Positions 26,802 through 37,475 of a stretch of DNA of 64,000 nt are shown in pieces. Source of the stretch: Aquabacter sp965279295. Its GTDB lineage: Bacteria > Pseudomonadota > Alphaproteobacteria > Rhizobiales > Xanthobacteraceae. Every line of letters starts with the position of its first letter. Position 1 is the first letter of the stretch. The translations under genes were made by a program, and so were the position numbers. The notes under the pieces are model-generated. The model was given only the letters and a program-made list of their open reading frames with translations, did not search any database and was not told the DNA's origin. The stretch is from the NCBI GenBank assembly GCA_965279295.1, contig CBDIHQ010000018.1; one strand, written 5' to 3'.

Positions 26802-26848
26802 AGCATTATCATCTGACTTGAACAGCGAAAATTACCCGCAACCGGCGG

Positions 26849-28048
26849 TTAACGCGGTTGACGTAAGGCCAGGGCCAGCCGCTGCAGCGCACCATCGAGG
26901 GTCGCGTCGCGCTTGGCGAAACAAAAACGAACAACAGAGCGCACAGCGTCCTGCGCATAGAAAGCTGACACCGGAATAGCAGCGACACCGTGGCGCCGGA
27001 CCAGATCGAGACAAAATGCCTCGTCGTCGAGCTTTGGGTCTATTGCCGAAAGGTCGATGGAGATGAAATAGGTGCCGGCGCTCGGCAGCACGGAGAAGCC
27101 GAGGCTGGTCAGCCCGCCGGCAAGCCGGTCGCGGGCGCGCTGAAGCTCCGCTCGCATGCTCTCGAAATATCCATCGTCCTTGCCCAGGCCATAGGCCACC
27201 GCCACCTGGAGGTTCGGGGGAGTGGTGAAGGTGAGGAACTGGTGCGCCTTGCTGAGCACTTTCATCAGAGGCGGCGCGGCGCAGACAAGGCCGACCTTCC
27301 ATCCGGTCATGCCGAAAATCTTGCCCGCCGAGCCGATCTTCACCGTGCGCTCGCGCATACCGGGCAGGCTCATCATTGGCTGGTGGCGCCGGCCGTCGAA
27401 CACGATGTGCTCCCACACCTCGTCGCACACCGCGATGGCGTCGAACGCGATGCAATGGTCCGCCAGAAGCTGCATCTCCTCCAGGCTGTGGACCACGCCG
27501 GTCGGGTTTTGCGGATTGTTGAACAGCACCAGCTTGGTGCACGGGGTAAACGCCTTCTCCAGCGCCTCGGCGGTGATGCGCCAATGCGGTGGCTCAAGCC
27601 GGATCAGGCGCGGAATGCCCCCCGCCCGCAGCACCAGCGGCAGGTAGGCGTCATAGAGCGGCTGAAACAGCACCACCTCGTCGCCCGGCTCGATCAGCGC
27701 GAACAGCGCGCCGGCCAGGGCTTCGGTGGCGCCCGAGGTCACCATAACCTCGGCATCCGGGTCGAGATCGACGCCCTGCCAGTGGCGATAATGATCGGCG
27801 GCCGCGCGGCGCAGCTCCGGCAGGCCCATCATCGGCGGATACTGGTTCCAGCCATCCACCACAGCCTCGGCCGCCTTGGCGCGCACGTCGGCCGGGCCAG
27901 GATCGTCAGGAAAGCCCTGCCCGAGGTTGATCGCCTGATGTTCACGGGCCAATGCCGACATCACCTCGAATACGGTTGTCGGCAAATTGGAGAAGACCGG
28001 ATTGAAGGTGCGCGCGCTCTGGCGCGCCGATGCTGCGGCAAATGTCAT
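26849..28048 (-). CDS. Pyridoxal-phosphate aminotransferase, class I/II
   Basis: Fold-type I PLP enzyme of 399 aa, similar to the YbdL/kynurenine aminotransferase group. It shows INLGQGFPDDPGP, the PLP-phosphate SGATEALAGA loop, NNPQNPTGVV, CDEVWEHIVFDG, and the Schiff-base lysine in GSAGKIFGMTGWKVG. The ATG at 28048 is chosen because the family core begins at about residue 20; an open frame extends to 28159. The substrate (methionine, glutamine or an aromatic keto-acid pair) is unresolved. Confidence 0.9.
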   Translation of the reverse strand: MTFAAASARQSARTFNPVFSNLPTTVFEVMSALAREHQAINLGQGFPDDPGPADVRAKAAEAVVDGWNQYPPMMGLPELRRAAADHYRHWQGVDLDPDAEVMVTSGATEALAGALFALIEPGDEVVLFQPLYDAYLPLVLRAGGIPRLIRLEPPHWRITAEALEKAFTPCTKLVLFNNPQNPTGVVHSLEEMQLLADHCIAFDAIAVCDEVWEHIVFDGRRHQPMMSLPGMRERTVKIGSAGKIFGMTGWKVGLVCAAPPLMKVLSKAHQFLTFTTPPNLQVAVAYGLGKDDGYFESMRAELQRARDRLAGGLTSLGFSVLPSAGTYFISIDLSAIDPKLDDEAFCLDLVRRHGVAAIPVSAFYAQDAVRSVVRFCFAKRDATLDGALQRLALALRQPR

Positions 28049-28178
28049 GGCGTCGGATCTAAGGGTGTCTGATGAAGTGTCTCGGCGGCGAATATCTAGC
28101 CGTTTTGCCGCAGGGATAAAAGCGGCGAACGGTTGGTCGAAAGCTTGGTGCGAGAACATCTCAAGCGGCGTGGCCGGG

Positions 28179-28481
28179 TTACGCTGGGGTGCCGCGTGCG
28201 CCCAGTGGTTCGAGCGCGCTGAGCAATTCCGCGTCGGTGACGGTGGATGGGGGCTTCATCAGCTTCGCGGCTTGCGTGCGCTGCCCCGCCCGCATCACCA
28301 GGATCACCGTTTCCGCACCGCCGCAGGCGGGATCGCCACACGCGATCTCGGTGACGGAGACGGTCGCCTCATCATCGAGTTCAAGCAAGCGGCGAACCTT
28401 ATCGGACAGGTCGCGCGCCGCATCCCGCGCCGCCGCGCGGGCGCTTGGGTCGTCGCCACGTCCACGAGTGAACAAACGCAT
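28179..28481 (-). CDS. Conserved hypothetical protein, 100 aa
   Basis: Not confidently recognised. The basic N-terminus (MRLFTRGRGDD) leads to an amphipathic helix and then EIACGDPACGGAETVILVM, with two close cysteines that could bind metal, ending in polar sequence. The ATG at 28481 has a textbook GGAGG ribosome site 5 nt away, so translation is likely. It is on the same strand as, and 57 bp from, the antiporter gene, perhaps in one transcript. Confidence 0.7.
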   Translation of the reverse strand: MRLFTRGRGDDPSARAAARDAARDLSDKVRRLLELDDEATVSVTEIACGDPACGGAETVILVMRAGQRTQAAKLMKPPSTVTDAELLSALEPLGARGTPA

Positions 28482-28538
28482 GAGAACCTCCGTGAAGCCC
28501 ACGCTCGGCGAAAATATCGCCTTAAAGACGGCCGGTGA

Positions 28539-30338
28539 TCACTTCAGGACATCGTTGATGTCCGAGGGACCGCCCAACAGAATGCGTCGCATACGCCGCG
28601 CGAACCCGCTTGTCTTGCCCCGCCCTTCCACACCGGCGGCGCTTTCAAAGCGCAGTGCCACCCGCGTGACCCGGCCATGCTCCACCGTCCGCACTTCGAT
28701 CGAGGCATGGCCGAGCGGCATGCGCATGCCCGGCGCGGGACGGTTGTCGGTGCGATCGGCGAAGGCGTCGGCGATGGTCAGGTTGCGGTCGTTCTCGCGC
28801 GCGGGAAGACCATAGAGATCGGCGATATCGCCGATGCGCACGTCTCCCTCGAAGGGGAAGGCGGCGTCGGCCGCCCAGATCGCCGGCTCGACGATGAACA
28901 CCCGGTCGAGTTGCTGAACCCGTTCGGGGGGAGCGAGAAGATAGACATAGTCCCGCTCCACCAGGGGGCCGGCCTCGTCCGCCGTCAGGATATGGCCTTC
29001 CCGCACCACCAGGACGGGCCTTGCCCAATCGGGCAGAAGCGCGGGCGTGATGGGTGGCAGGTTCGGCGCCACGGGATATCCGACAAGCTCATGCTCGCTC
29101 TGTCCCGGCAGATCGATCTCGAAGCGCCGAGGCTCGCGCATGGGCTCCGCCAGCGCAACATCGAGCCGCCGGGCGGCGAACGCCAAGGTCGAACCGTGCA
29201 GCATCAGAGAGGCCAGAACGACGATGAAAGCGATGTTGAAATAGATTTCCGCCTGCGGCAGGTGGGCCAGCATCGGAATGGTGGCGAGGAAGATCGAGAC
29301 CGCGCCGCGCAGCCCCGCCCAGGAGATGAAGGCGGTTTCCCGCAATGTGAAGCGAAACGGGGCGAGGCACGCCGCGACCAATGCAGGACGCGCCAGCAGG
29401 AACAGCACGGCGGCGATGGCGAGGCCCGCCGGCAAAATCTCCAGCAGGCGATGCGGCGAAACCAGCAGGCCGAGCATGGTGAACATGACGATCTGGCAGA
29501 GCCAGGTCACGGTATCGTGGAAGCTGGTGATGCCGGCGATGCCCCGAACTGGACGGTTCCCAAGGATAAGCCCGGCGAGATAAACGGCCAGGAAGCCGGA
29601 CCCGTGAAGCAGCGCGGTCAAGGCAAAGGTCAGGATGGCCCACGCCACCACCAGCACCGGCTGGAGGCCGCCGGGAAGATCGATGCGGTTGAGGAACATC
29701 GACAGCGCGAATCCCGACGCCACGCCGAAGACCGCGCCGACCACCATTTCGCTGGCGACCGCGCTCAGGATGGCCCATCCGAAATCGCCGGTGCCGGTGG
29801 AGAGTAATTCAACCAGAAGCACGGTAAGAATCACCGCTGCCGGATCGTTGGTGGCGGATTCGATCTCGATCACGGCGCCGAGCCGGCGGCCCAGCCGCAG
29901 CCCCTGCGCCCGCACCAGAAAAAGCACCGCCGCCGCATCGGTGGAGGCCACGATCGCCCCCACCAGCATCGCCTGGAGCGGGGAAAGCCCCAGCAGCGGC
30001 AGGGCGGCTAACGCCACCAGACCGGCGGTGCCCACCACCCCAACAGTTGAAAGCAGCGTCGCCGGCCCCAATGCCCCGCGCATGGTGGAGAATCGCATGC
30101 GCAGGCCGCCGTCGAACAGGATCACCGCAAGGGCGGCAGACCCCACCGTGTAGGTGGCGCCGAAATCGCTGAAGTGGATGCCTCCGGGCCCGTCCTCACC
30201 CGCCGCCATGCCCACCAAAAGGAACACCAACAGGATCGGCGCACCGAACCGCGCAGCCACGAGGCTCGACAGCGTCCCCACGACGATCAGCGCGGCGCAG
30301 ATCAACAACACCAGATTGGAAAGGGACACTGCAGCCAT
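28539..30338 (-). CDS. cvrA: Potassium/proton antiporter, CPA1 family (CvrA/NhaP2-like)
   Basis: Membrane antiporter of 599 aa extruding K+ (or Na+) in exchange for H+. Residues 1 to about 390 form 12 or so helices with the CPA1 motifs ASTDAAAVLFL, ESATNDPAAVIL and SWAGLRGAVSIFLA. The rest is a soluble regulatory part with a TrkA-C-like segment (ARPVLVVREGHIL...RDYVYLLAPPERVQQLD) and a CorC-type C-terminal domain, as in NhaP2/CvrA. It lies less than 1 kb from the kdp operon, so K+ import and export functions are neighbours. Confidence 0.92.
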   Translation of the reverse strand: MAAVSLSNLVLLICAALIVVGTLSSLVAARFGAPILLVFLLVGMAAGEDGPGGIHFSDFGATYTVGSAALAVILFDGGLRMRFSTMRGALGPATLLSTVGVVGTAGLVALAALPLLGLSPLQAMLVGAIVASTDAAAVLFLVRAQGLRLGRRLGAVIEIESATNDPAAVILTVLLVELLSTGTGDFGWAILSAVASEMVVGAVFGVASGFALSMFLNRIDLPGGLQPVLVVAWAILTFALTALLHGSGFLAVYLAGLILGNRPVRGIAGITSFHDTVTWLCQIVMFTMLGLLVSPHRLLEILPAGLAIAAVLFLLARPALVAACLAPFRFTLRETAFISWAGLRGAVSIFLATIPMLAHLPQAEIYFNIAFIVVLASLMLHGSTLAFAARRLDVALAEPMREPRRFEIDLPGQSEHELVGYPVAPNLPPITPALLPDWARPVLVVREGHILTADEAGPLVERDYVYLLAPPERVQQLDRVFIVEPAIWAADAAFPFEGDVRIGDIADLYGLPARENDRNLTIADAFADRTDNRPAPGMRMPLGHASIEVRTVEHGRVTRVALRFESAAGVEGRGKTSGFARRMRRILLGGPSDINDVLK

Positions 30339-30493
30339 CAGGAGGTCGTTCCAAGTGTCGGATTCGGTGTCGGGAAGGTATCAGGTGGCGATCAAATTTT
30401 GCGGGCATTCCACTGTAGCCGCTCCCCCGCTCGCGGCGTATGCTGTTCTTGGCCTGTCATGTGCTCGAAAGTCGTTCCGGGGGGAACGCGGTC

Positions 30494-30787
30494 ATGACAG
30501 GGCGGGGAACTGAAGCCATGCCTTCGAATTTCTCAGCTTATGCTTACCTCGTAAGGGCTTACTTACTTACCTCATCGGGCGCGCTTTTGGCAGAACCCGA
30601 CACCATCTGCTTTGACCTGGATCTCGCCTTGGAGATCGCGGAAAGCGATCGCACCTATGCTGCGGGCCTTGCGGTTTACCCGCTCGGCGTGGATGGCGGC
30701 TTGCTGGCGGATTACCCCCTCGTGAGCCACGGCGTGACGGTTCCCGCCGAACGCGCCTTCAACGCGGACACCGCCTACGCGGCTTAA
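30494..30787 (+). CDS. Hypothetical protein, 97 aa
   Basis: Not recognised. The protein has a hydrophobic/aromatic early segment (NFSAYAYLVRAYLL) and an acidic, polar remainder rich in Ala, Asp and Tyr (ICFDLDLALEIAESDRTYAA). The start is unsure: ATG 30494 (GGGGGGA upstream) or ATG 30518. It is divergent from the antiporter gene and convergent with the zinc-ribbon gene. Codon use and third-position GC look coding in the central part. Confidence 0.5.
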   Translation: MTGRGTEAMPSNFSAYAYLVRAYLLTSSGALLAEPDTICFDLDLALEIAESDRTYAAGLAVYPLGVDGGLLADYPLVSHGVTVPAERAFNADTAYAA

Positions 30788-30898
30788 GCGCCTTCGCCTG
30801 ACCGATACCGGGAGGCGGTCTCGGTCAGGCGCGCAAATGATCCGGATTGAAAGTCTATCCTCCGCTCATGCCACCTGAGCGGTCGATGCCAGCTGCGA

Positions 30899-31093
30899 TC
30901 AGCCGCGTGCGTTCGCGAATCGCATGGCCTCGATCGGCGAGCGAAAGCGCAGAACACGCACCGATTTGCTGCCGCAGAGGTCGCACCTTAGCCGGATTGT
31001 CTCCGCTTCCGGCTCATCGGGGATGGGAAGATGCATCTTGCCGAGCCCAATGATGGACCGGCGGCGGCAGCGGGGGCATTCGGCGCAAAGCAT
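30899..31093 (-). CDS. Small zinc-ribbon hypothetical protein, 64 aa
   Basis: Two CxxC pairs (MLCAECPRC near the start, RLRCDLCG in the middle) spaced about 32 residues apart indicate a zinc ribbon. The C-terminal RFRSPIEAMRFANARG is basic. The ATG at 31093 is the only ATG ahead of the cysteines; a TTG at 31150 would extend it. Located 69 bp downstream of kdpE on the same strand. A nucleic-acid or protein-binding role is a guess. Confidence 0.55.
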   Translation of the reverse strand: MLCAECPRCRRRSIIGLGKMHLPIPDEPEAETIRLRCDLCGSKSVRVLRFRSPIEAMRFANARG

Positions 31094-31162
31094 AAGCGTC
31101 ACTAGACAGACCAAAGACGCGCAGAATGAGGCATGCGGCGCCCTGCCCAAAAGAACGTCACG

Positions 31163-31846
31163 TCATTCGCCGATGCGGTAGCCTATTCCCGGCTCGGTGA
31201 CGATCAGAGTGGGCACGGCGGGGTCGGTTTCCAGCCGCTGCCGAAGCTGGCCCACATAGACCCTCAGGTATTGCGTGTCCTGCACATGCGCCGGTCCCCA
31301 GACCGCGTGCAAAATCTGGCGGTGGGTCACGACCCGCCCGGCGTGGCGCGCCAGGAAGGCCAGAAGGTCGAACTCGCGCGGGGTGAGCTTCACGTCGGTG
31401 CCGTCGCGCGTCACCCGGTGGCGCGCCCGGTCGATCTCGACCGCGCCGACCCGCAGCACCGGCTCCTCGCGGCTCTGGCCGGCGGCGTTGCGCAAGGCGG
31501 CGCGGATGCGCGCCATCAGCTCGCCGACGCTGAAGGGCTTGTTGACGAAATCATCCGCGCCGAGATCGAGCGCCTCGATCTTCTCGGCCTCCCTGTCACG
31601 GGCGGAGAGGACGATGACGGGAACGCTGGACCATTCCCGCAGCCGGCGGATCACGTCCTTCCCGTCCATGTCGGGCAGGCCAAGATCCAGAAGTACCACT
31701 TCGGGGGGATGGGTCGCGATCTGCCGCAGCCCGCCGGCGCCATCGTCGGCGCGCGCCACGCGATAGCCTGCCGCCGTGAGCGCGGGACTGAGGAAGCGAT
31801 GGATCGCGGCCTCGTCATCCACCACAAGAACCAGCGGGTCGCTCAT
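31163..31846 (-). CDS. kdpE: Two-component response regulator KdpE
   Basis: OmpR-family activator of kdpFABC, 227 aa. The receiver domain (residues 1 to about 120) shows the acidic pair in VVDDEAAI, phospho-acceptor Asp in LLDLGLPDMDG, and the switch Lys in FVNKPF. The winged-helix DNA-binding domain (about 130-225) shows LTPREFDLLAFLARHAGRVVTHRQIL and YLRVYVGQLRQRLE. The start overlaps the kdpD stop (ATGA), ensuring coupled synthesis. A candidate KdpE site with 11-bp repeat spacing lies upstream of the structural operon. Confidence 0.96.
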   Translation of the reverse strand: MSDPLVLVVDDEAAIHRFLSPALTAAGYRVARADDGAGGLRQIATHPPEVVLLDLGLPDMDGKDVIRRLREWSSVPVIVLSARDREAEKIEALDLGADDFVNKPFSVGELMARIRAALRNAAGQSREEPVLRVGAVEIDRARHRVTRDGTDVKLTPREFDLLAFLARHAGRVVTHRQILHAVWGPAHVQDTQYLRVYVGQLRQRLETDPAVPTLIVTEPGIGYRIGE

Positions 31847-34515
31847 GGCGCCTCCTCCCCAATGGGCAGGATGAACGTGATGCGCAGCCCGTGGTTGGTC
31901 CCCGGCACGGGGCTCTCGGCGCGCACGCTGCCGCCATGGGCCTCCGCGATCCCCTTGGCGATGGCGAGGCCGAGCCCAGCCCCCTCCCCGCCGTCCGCCT
32001 CGCGGCTGGAGCGGACGAACTTCTCAAATACGTGGGGCAGCAGATCGGGGGGAATGCCGACGCCATCGTCGGTCACGCAAAGCGCCACACTCTCGCCCTC
32101 GCGCCGCGCCGCGACCTCGATGGATACGGTATTTCCCGCATGGATCACCGCATTGCCCAGCACATTGGTCAGGGCCTGCCCGATCAGGATGGGATCGGCG
32201 ATAATCAGAGGCAGGTCGGGCTCCAGGCGCACCGAGATCAATTGGTGCGCCCCGCGCCGGCGGGCAGCGCCCACCACCTGGTGGACCACCTCGGCAAGGT
32301 CGGTCCAGTCGCGGCGCAGGTCGAGGGCTCCGGCCTCCAGGCGGGTGATGGCGAGCAGGTTGCGCACCATCCCGTCCAGATGCTCGGCCTCCTCGCGCAC
32401 CTGAAGCAGCAGGTCGCGCCGCTGTTCGGGATCGATGATGTCGCCATAGTCGGAAAGACTGGAGGCGGCGCCGAGGATCGAGGACAACGGGGTACGAAAA
32501 TCGTGGCTGATGGAGGCCAGCAGGATGTTGCGCACCCGCTCCGCCTCGGCGGCGCTTTTCACCCCGGCCATTTCGTCCGCCAGCGCGGCGCGCACCAAAG
32601 CGGAGGCGGTCTGATCCGCCAGCGTGTCGAGCAGCACCCGCGCCTCCGGGTCCAGATCCGGCCGGCTGGCGAGGCTCTCCACGCCCAGCACGCCCACGTT
32701 CCCCGCCTGCCCCCGCAGCGGCAGGAACAGCCAGGGCACGCTCGGGAGGGTGGCGGTGCGTGCCCCAGCCGGCTCGCTGCGCTCGAACGCCCAGCGCGCG
32801 GCGCTGAGCGAGGCGGTGTCGAGCCGGTCCTCCGGCGGCCAGGCGGCGGCGAGGTTCAGGTCAGGGCCGTTGGGCACCAGCAAAGTGACCGGGCGGCCGA
32901 TGATGGCGTGAATCTCGGAGGCAGCCGCCTCGGCGATGGAGCCGGTATCGGCGAGCGAGGAGAGCTTGCGAGTGAACTCGAACAGCCGCCGCGAGGCCCG
33001 CACCCGCACGGTCGCGGCCTTCGCCTGCTCGCGTGATTGTCCCGCCACCGCCGACATGAGCACCGCGATCACCAGGAACACGACCAGCGCCAGCACCTCG
33101 TAGGGCTTGGCAATGGTGAAGGTGTAGACCGGGTCGATGAAGAAGAAATTGTATGCCAGCGCCGAGACCACCGAGGCGAAGATGGCCGGCCAGACGCCAT
33201 ACATGATGGCCGGCATCACCACCGCCAGAAGATAGATCATCGAAACGTTAGGGAGCGGCACGATCTCGGTGAGCTTTTCTCCGGCCAACGTCGCCAGGGC
33301 GACGAACACCAGCGATGCGAGATAGCTTGCCGGCTCTCCCAGCGGGGGAAAGCGGCGCAGCGCGGTGGGGCCGCTCATGCCGTCGGAGAACGTGACCACA
33401 TGCACGGCGATGCCGCTGGCCTTGCGCACCAGCGCGTCGGCGAGGGTGCGCACGAACATGCGCTTGAGACGGGCGGGATGGGCCTGCGCCACCACCACCT
33501 GCGTGACATTCTCGAACCGCGCCATGCGCAGCAATTCGTCCACCAGGTCCGGCCCCACCAGGGAGCGGGTTTCCGCGCCCAGGCTTTCGGCGAGCCGCAG
33601 AGCCGCGTCCACGCGCTTGCGGCCGGCCGTATCCAGTGTGGTTCCGGGCCGCTCCACCGTCACCGCGAACCAGGGAGCGTCGGCCAGATCCGCGAGCCGC
33701 TTGGCCTCGCGCACCACCCGCTCGGCGGACACATCGGGGCCGACGCACACGAGGATGCGCTCGCCGGCGGCCCAAGGCCCCTCGATGGCGCCGCCCTGCA
33801 TATGCTCCATGAGGTCGCTGTCCACCCGCGCAGCGACGCGGCGCAGCGCAAGCTCGCGCAAGGCAGTGAGGTTCGAGGGCTTGAAGAACCGCTCGATGGC
33901 GCGCGCGGCCGTGTCCTGGACATAGACCTTGCCCTCGGCGAGCCGCTTCAGCAGTTCCTCCGGCGGCAGGTCGACGAGCAGCACCTCGTCGGCATCTTGC
34001 AAAGCTGTGTCAGGCACCGTCTCGCGCACCCGCACGCCGGTGATGCGCTGGACCACCTCGTTGAGGCTTTCCAGATGCTGGATGTTCAGCGTGGTCCAGA
34101 CGTCGATGCCGGCGTCCAGCAGATCCCGCACATCCTGCCAGCGTTTGGGGTGGCGGGCGCCGGGCACATTGGAATGGGCGTATTCGTCCACCAGCAGCAG
34201 GCCGGGGCGGCGGGCGAGCGCGCCTTCGAGGTCGAACTCCGGCACCAGATGGCTGCGATAATGAATCGGTCGGCGGGGCAGCACCTCAAGATCCGCCATC
34301 GCCTCCTCGGTGTCGTGGCGCCCGTGGGTCTCGATGATGCCGGCCACGACATCCACGCCCCCGGCCTTGGCGGCGCGGGCGGCCTGGAGCATGGCGAAGG
34401 TCTTGCCCACCCCCGGTGCCGCACCGAGGAACACACGCAGCTTTCCCCGGCCCTCCCGCTCGGCCATCGCGAGCAGGGCATCGGGAGAGGCGCGCGGTTT
34501 GTCCTCCAGGTTCAT
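31843..34515 (-). CDS. kdpD: Sensor histidine kinase KdpD
   Basis: K+/turgor sensor of 890 aa that phosphorylates KdpE. In order: KdpD N-terminal domain with Walker A GAAPGVGKT, a USP-like domain (about 225-360), four close membrane helices (about 375-480), a GAF-like domain, the HisKA H-box (SISHDFRTPLSSIL) and an HATPase domain with DDGVGIPPDLLPHVFEKF and GLGLAIAKGIAEAHGG. The ATG at 34515 starts MNLEDKPRASPDALL; a TTG at 34587 is less likely. It is 149 bp after kdpC. Confidence 0.96.
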   Translation of the reverse strand: MNLEDKPRASPDALLAMAEREGRGKLRVFLGAAPGVGKTFAMLQAARAAKAGGVDVVAGIIETHGRHDTEEAMADLEVLPRRPIHYRSHLVPEFDLEGALARRPGLLLVDEYAHSNVPGARHPKRWQDVRDLLDAGIDVWTTLNIQHLESLNEVVQRITGVRVRETVPDTALQDADEVLLVDLPPEELLKRLAEGKVYVQDTAARAIERFFKPSNLTALRELALRRVAARVDSDLMEHMQGGAIEGPWAAGERILVCVGPDVSAERVVREAKRLADLADAPWFAVTVERPGTTLDTAGRKRVDAALRLAESLGAETRSLVGPDLVDELLRMARFENVTQVVVAQAHPARLKRMFVRTLADALVRKASGIAVHVVTFSDGMSGPTALRRFPPLGEPASYLASLVFVALATLAGEKLTEIVPLPNVSMIYLLAVVMPAIMYGVWPAIFASVVSALAYNFFFIDPVYTFTIAKPYEVLALVVFLVIAVLMSAVAGQSREQAKAATVRVRASRRLFEFTRKLSSLADTGSIAEAAASEIHAIIGRPVTLLVPNGPDLNLAAAWPPEDRLDTASLSAARWAFERSEPAGARTATLPSVPWLFLPLRGQAGNVGVLGVESLASRPDLDPEARVLLDTLADQTASALVRAALADEMAGVKSAAEAERVRNILLASISHDFRTPLSSILGAASSLSDYGDIIDPEQRRDLLLQVREEAEHLDGMVRNLLAITRLEAGALDLRRDWTDLAEVVHQVVGAARRRGAHQLISVRLEPDLPLIIADPILIGQALTNVLGNAVIHAGNTVSIEVAARREGESVALCVTDDGVGIPPDLLPHVFEKFVRSSREADGGEGAGLGLAIAKGIAEAHGGSVRAESPVPGTNHGLRITFILPIGEEAP

Positions 34516-34664
34516 GTGCGGTCCGGTGGCGGGAAAAACGGGTCTTTCGGAATGACGTCGCGCCCGAGCCGGCGGCTCGGGCGTCAACGCCGTCTCGTGA
34601 CTTTACACGAAGCAGCACGCTGTGGACCGCGCCAAGTCCGGCGCGACAGGTGCCGGCCAGGCAC

Positions 34665-35228
34665 TCACTTCAACGCGTCGAGCGCAAGGTTGAGCTTCAG
34701 CACATTCACCTTGGGGTCTCCGAACACACCGAGATCCCGGCCCTGGGTCTGCGCGGACACAAGGGCCGCGACCTTCGCATCGGGCAGGTTCCGGGCCTTG
34801 GCCACGCGCGCCACCTGAAGCTGGGCGAAATCCGGCGAGATGTCCGGATCGAGCCCGCTGCCGGATGACGTCACCGCGTCGGCGGGGATCGGCCCGGTGG
34901 CGCCGGCATCGCGCAGGCTTGCGACGTCGGCGACGATGCGCTCCTTCAGCTTGGCGCTGGTGGGCGCAAGGTTGGAGCCGGAGGAATTGGCCGCGTCATA
35001 GCCGTTTCCGGCTGCGGACGGCCGGGGGTGGAAATATCCCTCCCCCGTGGTCGCCTGACCGATCAGGGCGGAGCCCACCACCGTGCCGTCGCGGACCAGG
35101 AGGCTTCCGTTGGCCGGGCCCGGCATCACCGTCTGGGCGATGCCGGTGACGGCCAAGGGATAGGCGAGGCCGGTGATCGCGGAGACTGCGATCAGGACCA
35201 CGAGTGCGGAGCGAAGCTGACTGAGCAT
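34665..35228 (-). CDS. kdpC: Potassium-transporting ATPase KdpC subunit
   Basis: Single-helix periplasmic chaperone-like subunit of KdpFABC, 187 aa. The N-terminal helix (ALVVLIAVSAITGLAYPLAVTG) is followed by the family motifs GYFHPRPSA and SSGSNLAPTSAKL, with SGSGLDPDISP and the C-terminal GRDLGVFGDPKVNVLKLNLALD. It lies 177 bp after kdpB, an unusually long gap filled by a large inverted repeat. Confidence 0.96.
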   Translation of the reverse strand: MLSQLRSALVVLIAVSAITGLAYPLAVTGIAQTVMPGPANGSLLVRDGTVVGSALIGQATTGEGYFHPRPSAAGNGYDAANSSGSNLAPTSAKLKERIVADVASLRDAGATGPIPADAVTSSGSGLDPDISPDFAQLQVARVAKARNLPDAKVAALVSAQTQGRDLGVFGDPKVNVLKLNLALDALK

Positions 35229-35262
35229 GTGATGATCTCCCTTCAGGGGGCCTTTGCGTTAT

Positions 35263-35382
35263 TCCCTCTCCCGCTTGCGGGGGAGGGTTAGGGAGGGGGA
35301 ATGGTGAGGACCGGCGAGTTGCAATGCTTCTCTTAAGGCTCCTGCCCCCTCCCCAGTCCTCCCCCGCAAGCGGGAGAGGGAG
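35263..35382. repeat. Large inverted repeat inside the kdp operon (kdpB-kdpC gap)
   Basis: The arm starting TCCCTCTCCCGCTTGCGGGG at 35263 recurs inverted as CCCCGCAAGCGGGAGAGGGA ending at 35382; with a few mismatches the arms extend to about 38 nt, separated by about 42 nt. Each arm is itself partly palindromic. Degenerate relatives occur at about 21770-21868 and 43678-43746. In the transcript it would form a long stem between kdpB and kdpC. Confidence 0.85.
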
Positions 35383-35405
35383 CGACCGCGCATATCGCGA
35401 CGGTC

Positions 35406-37457
<2,052 letters not shown>

Positions 37458-37475
37458 GGGACCAATCTCCCGAAA

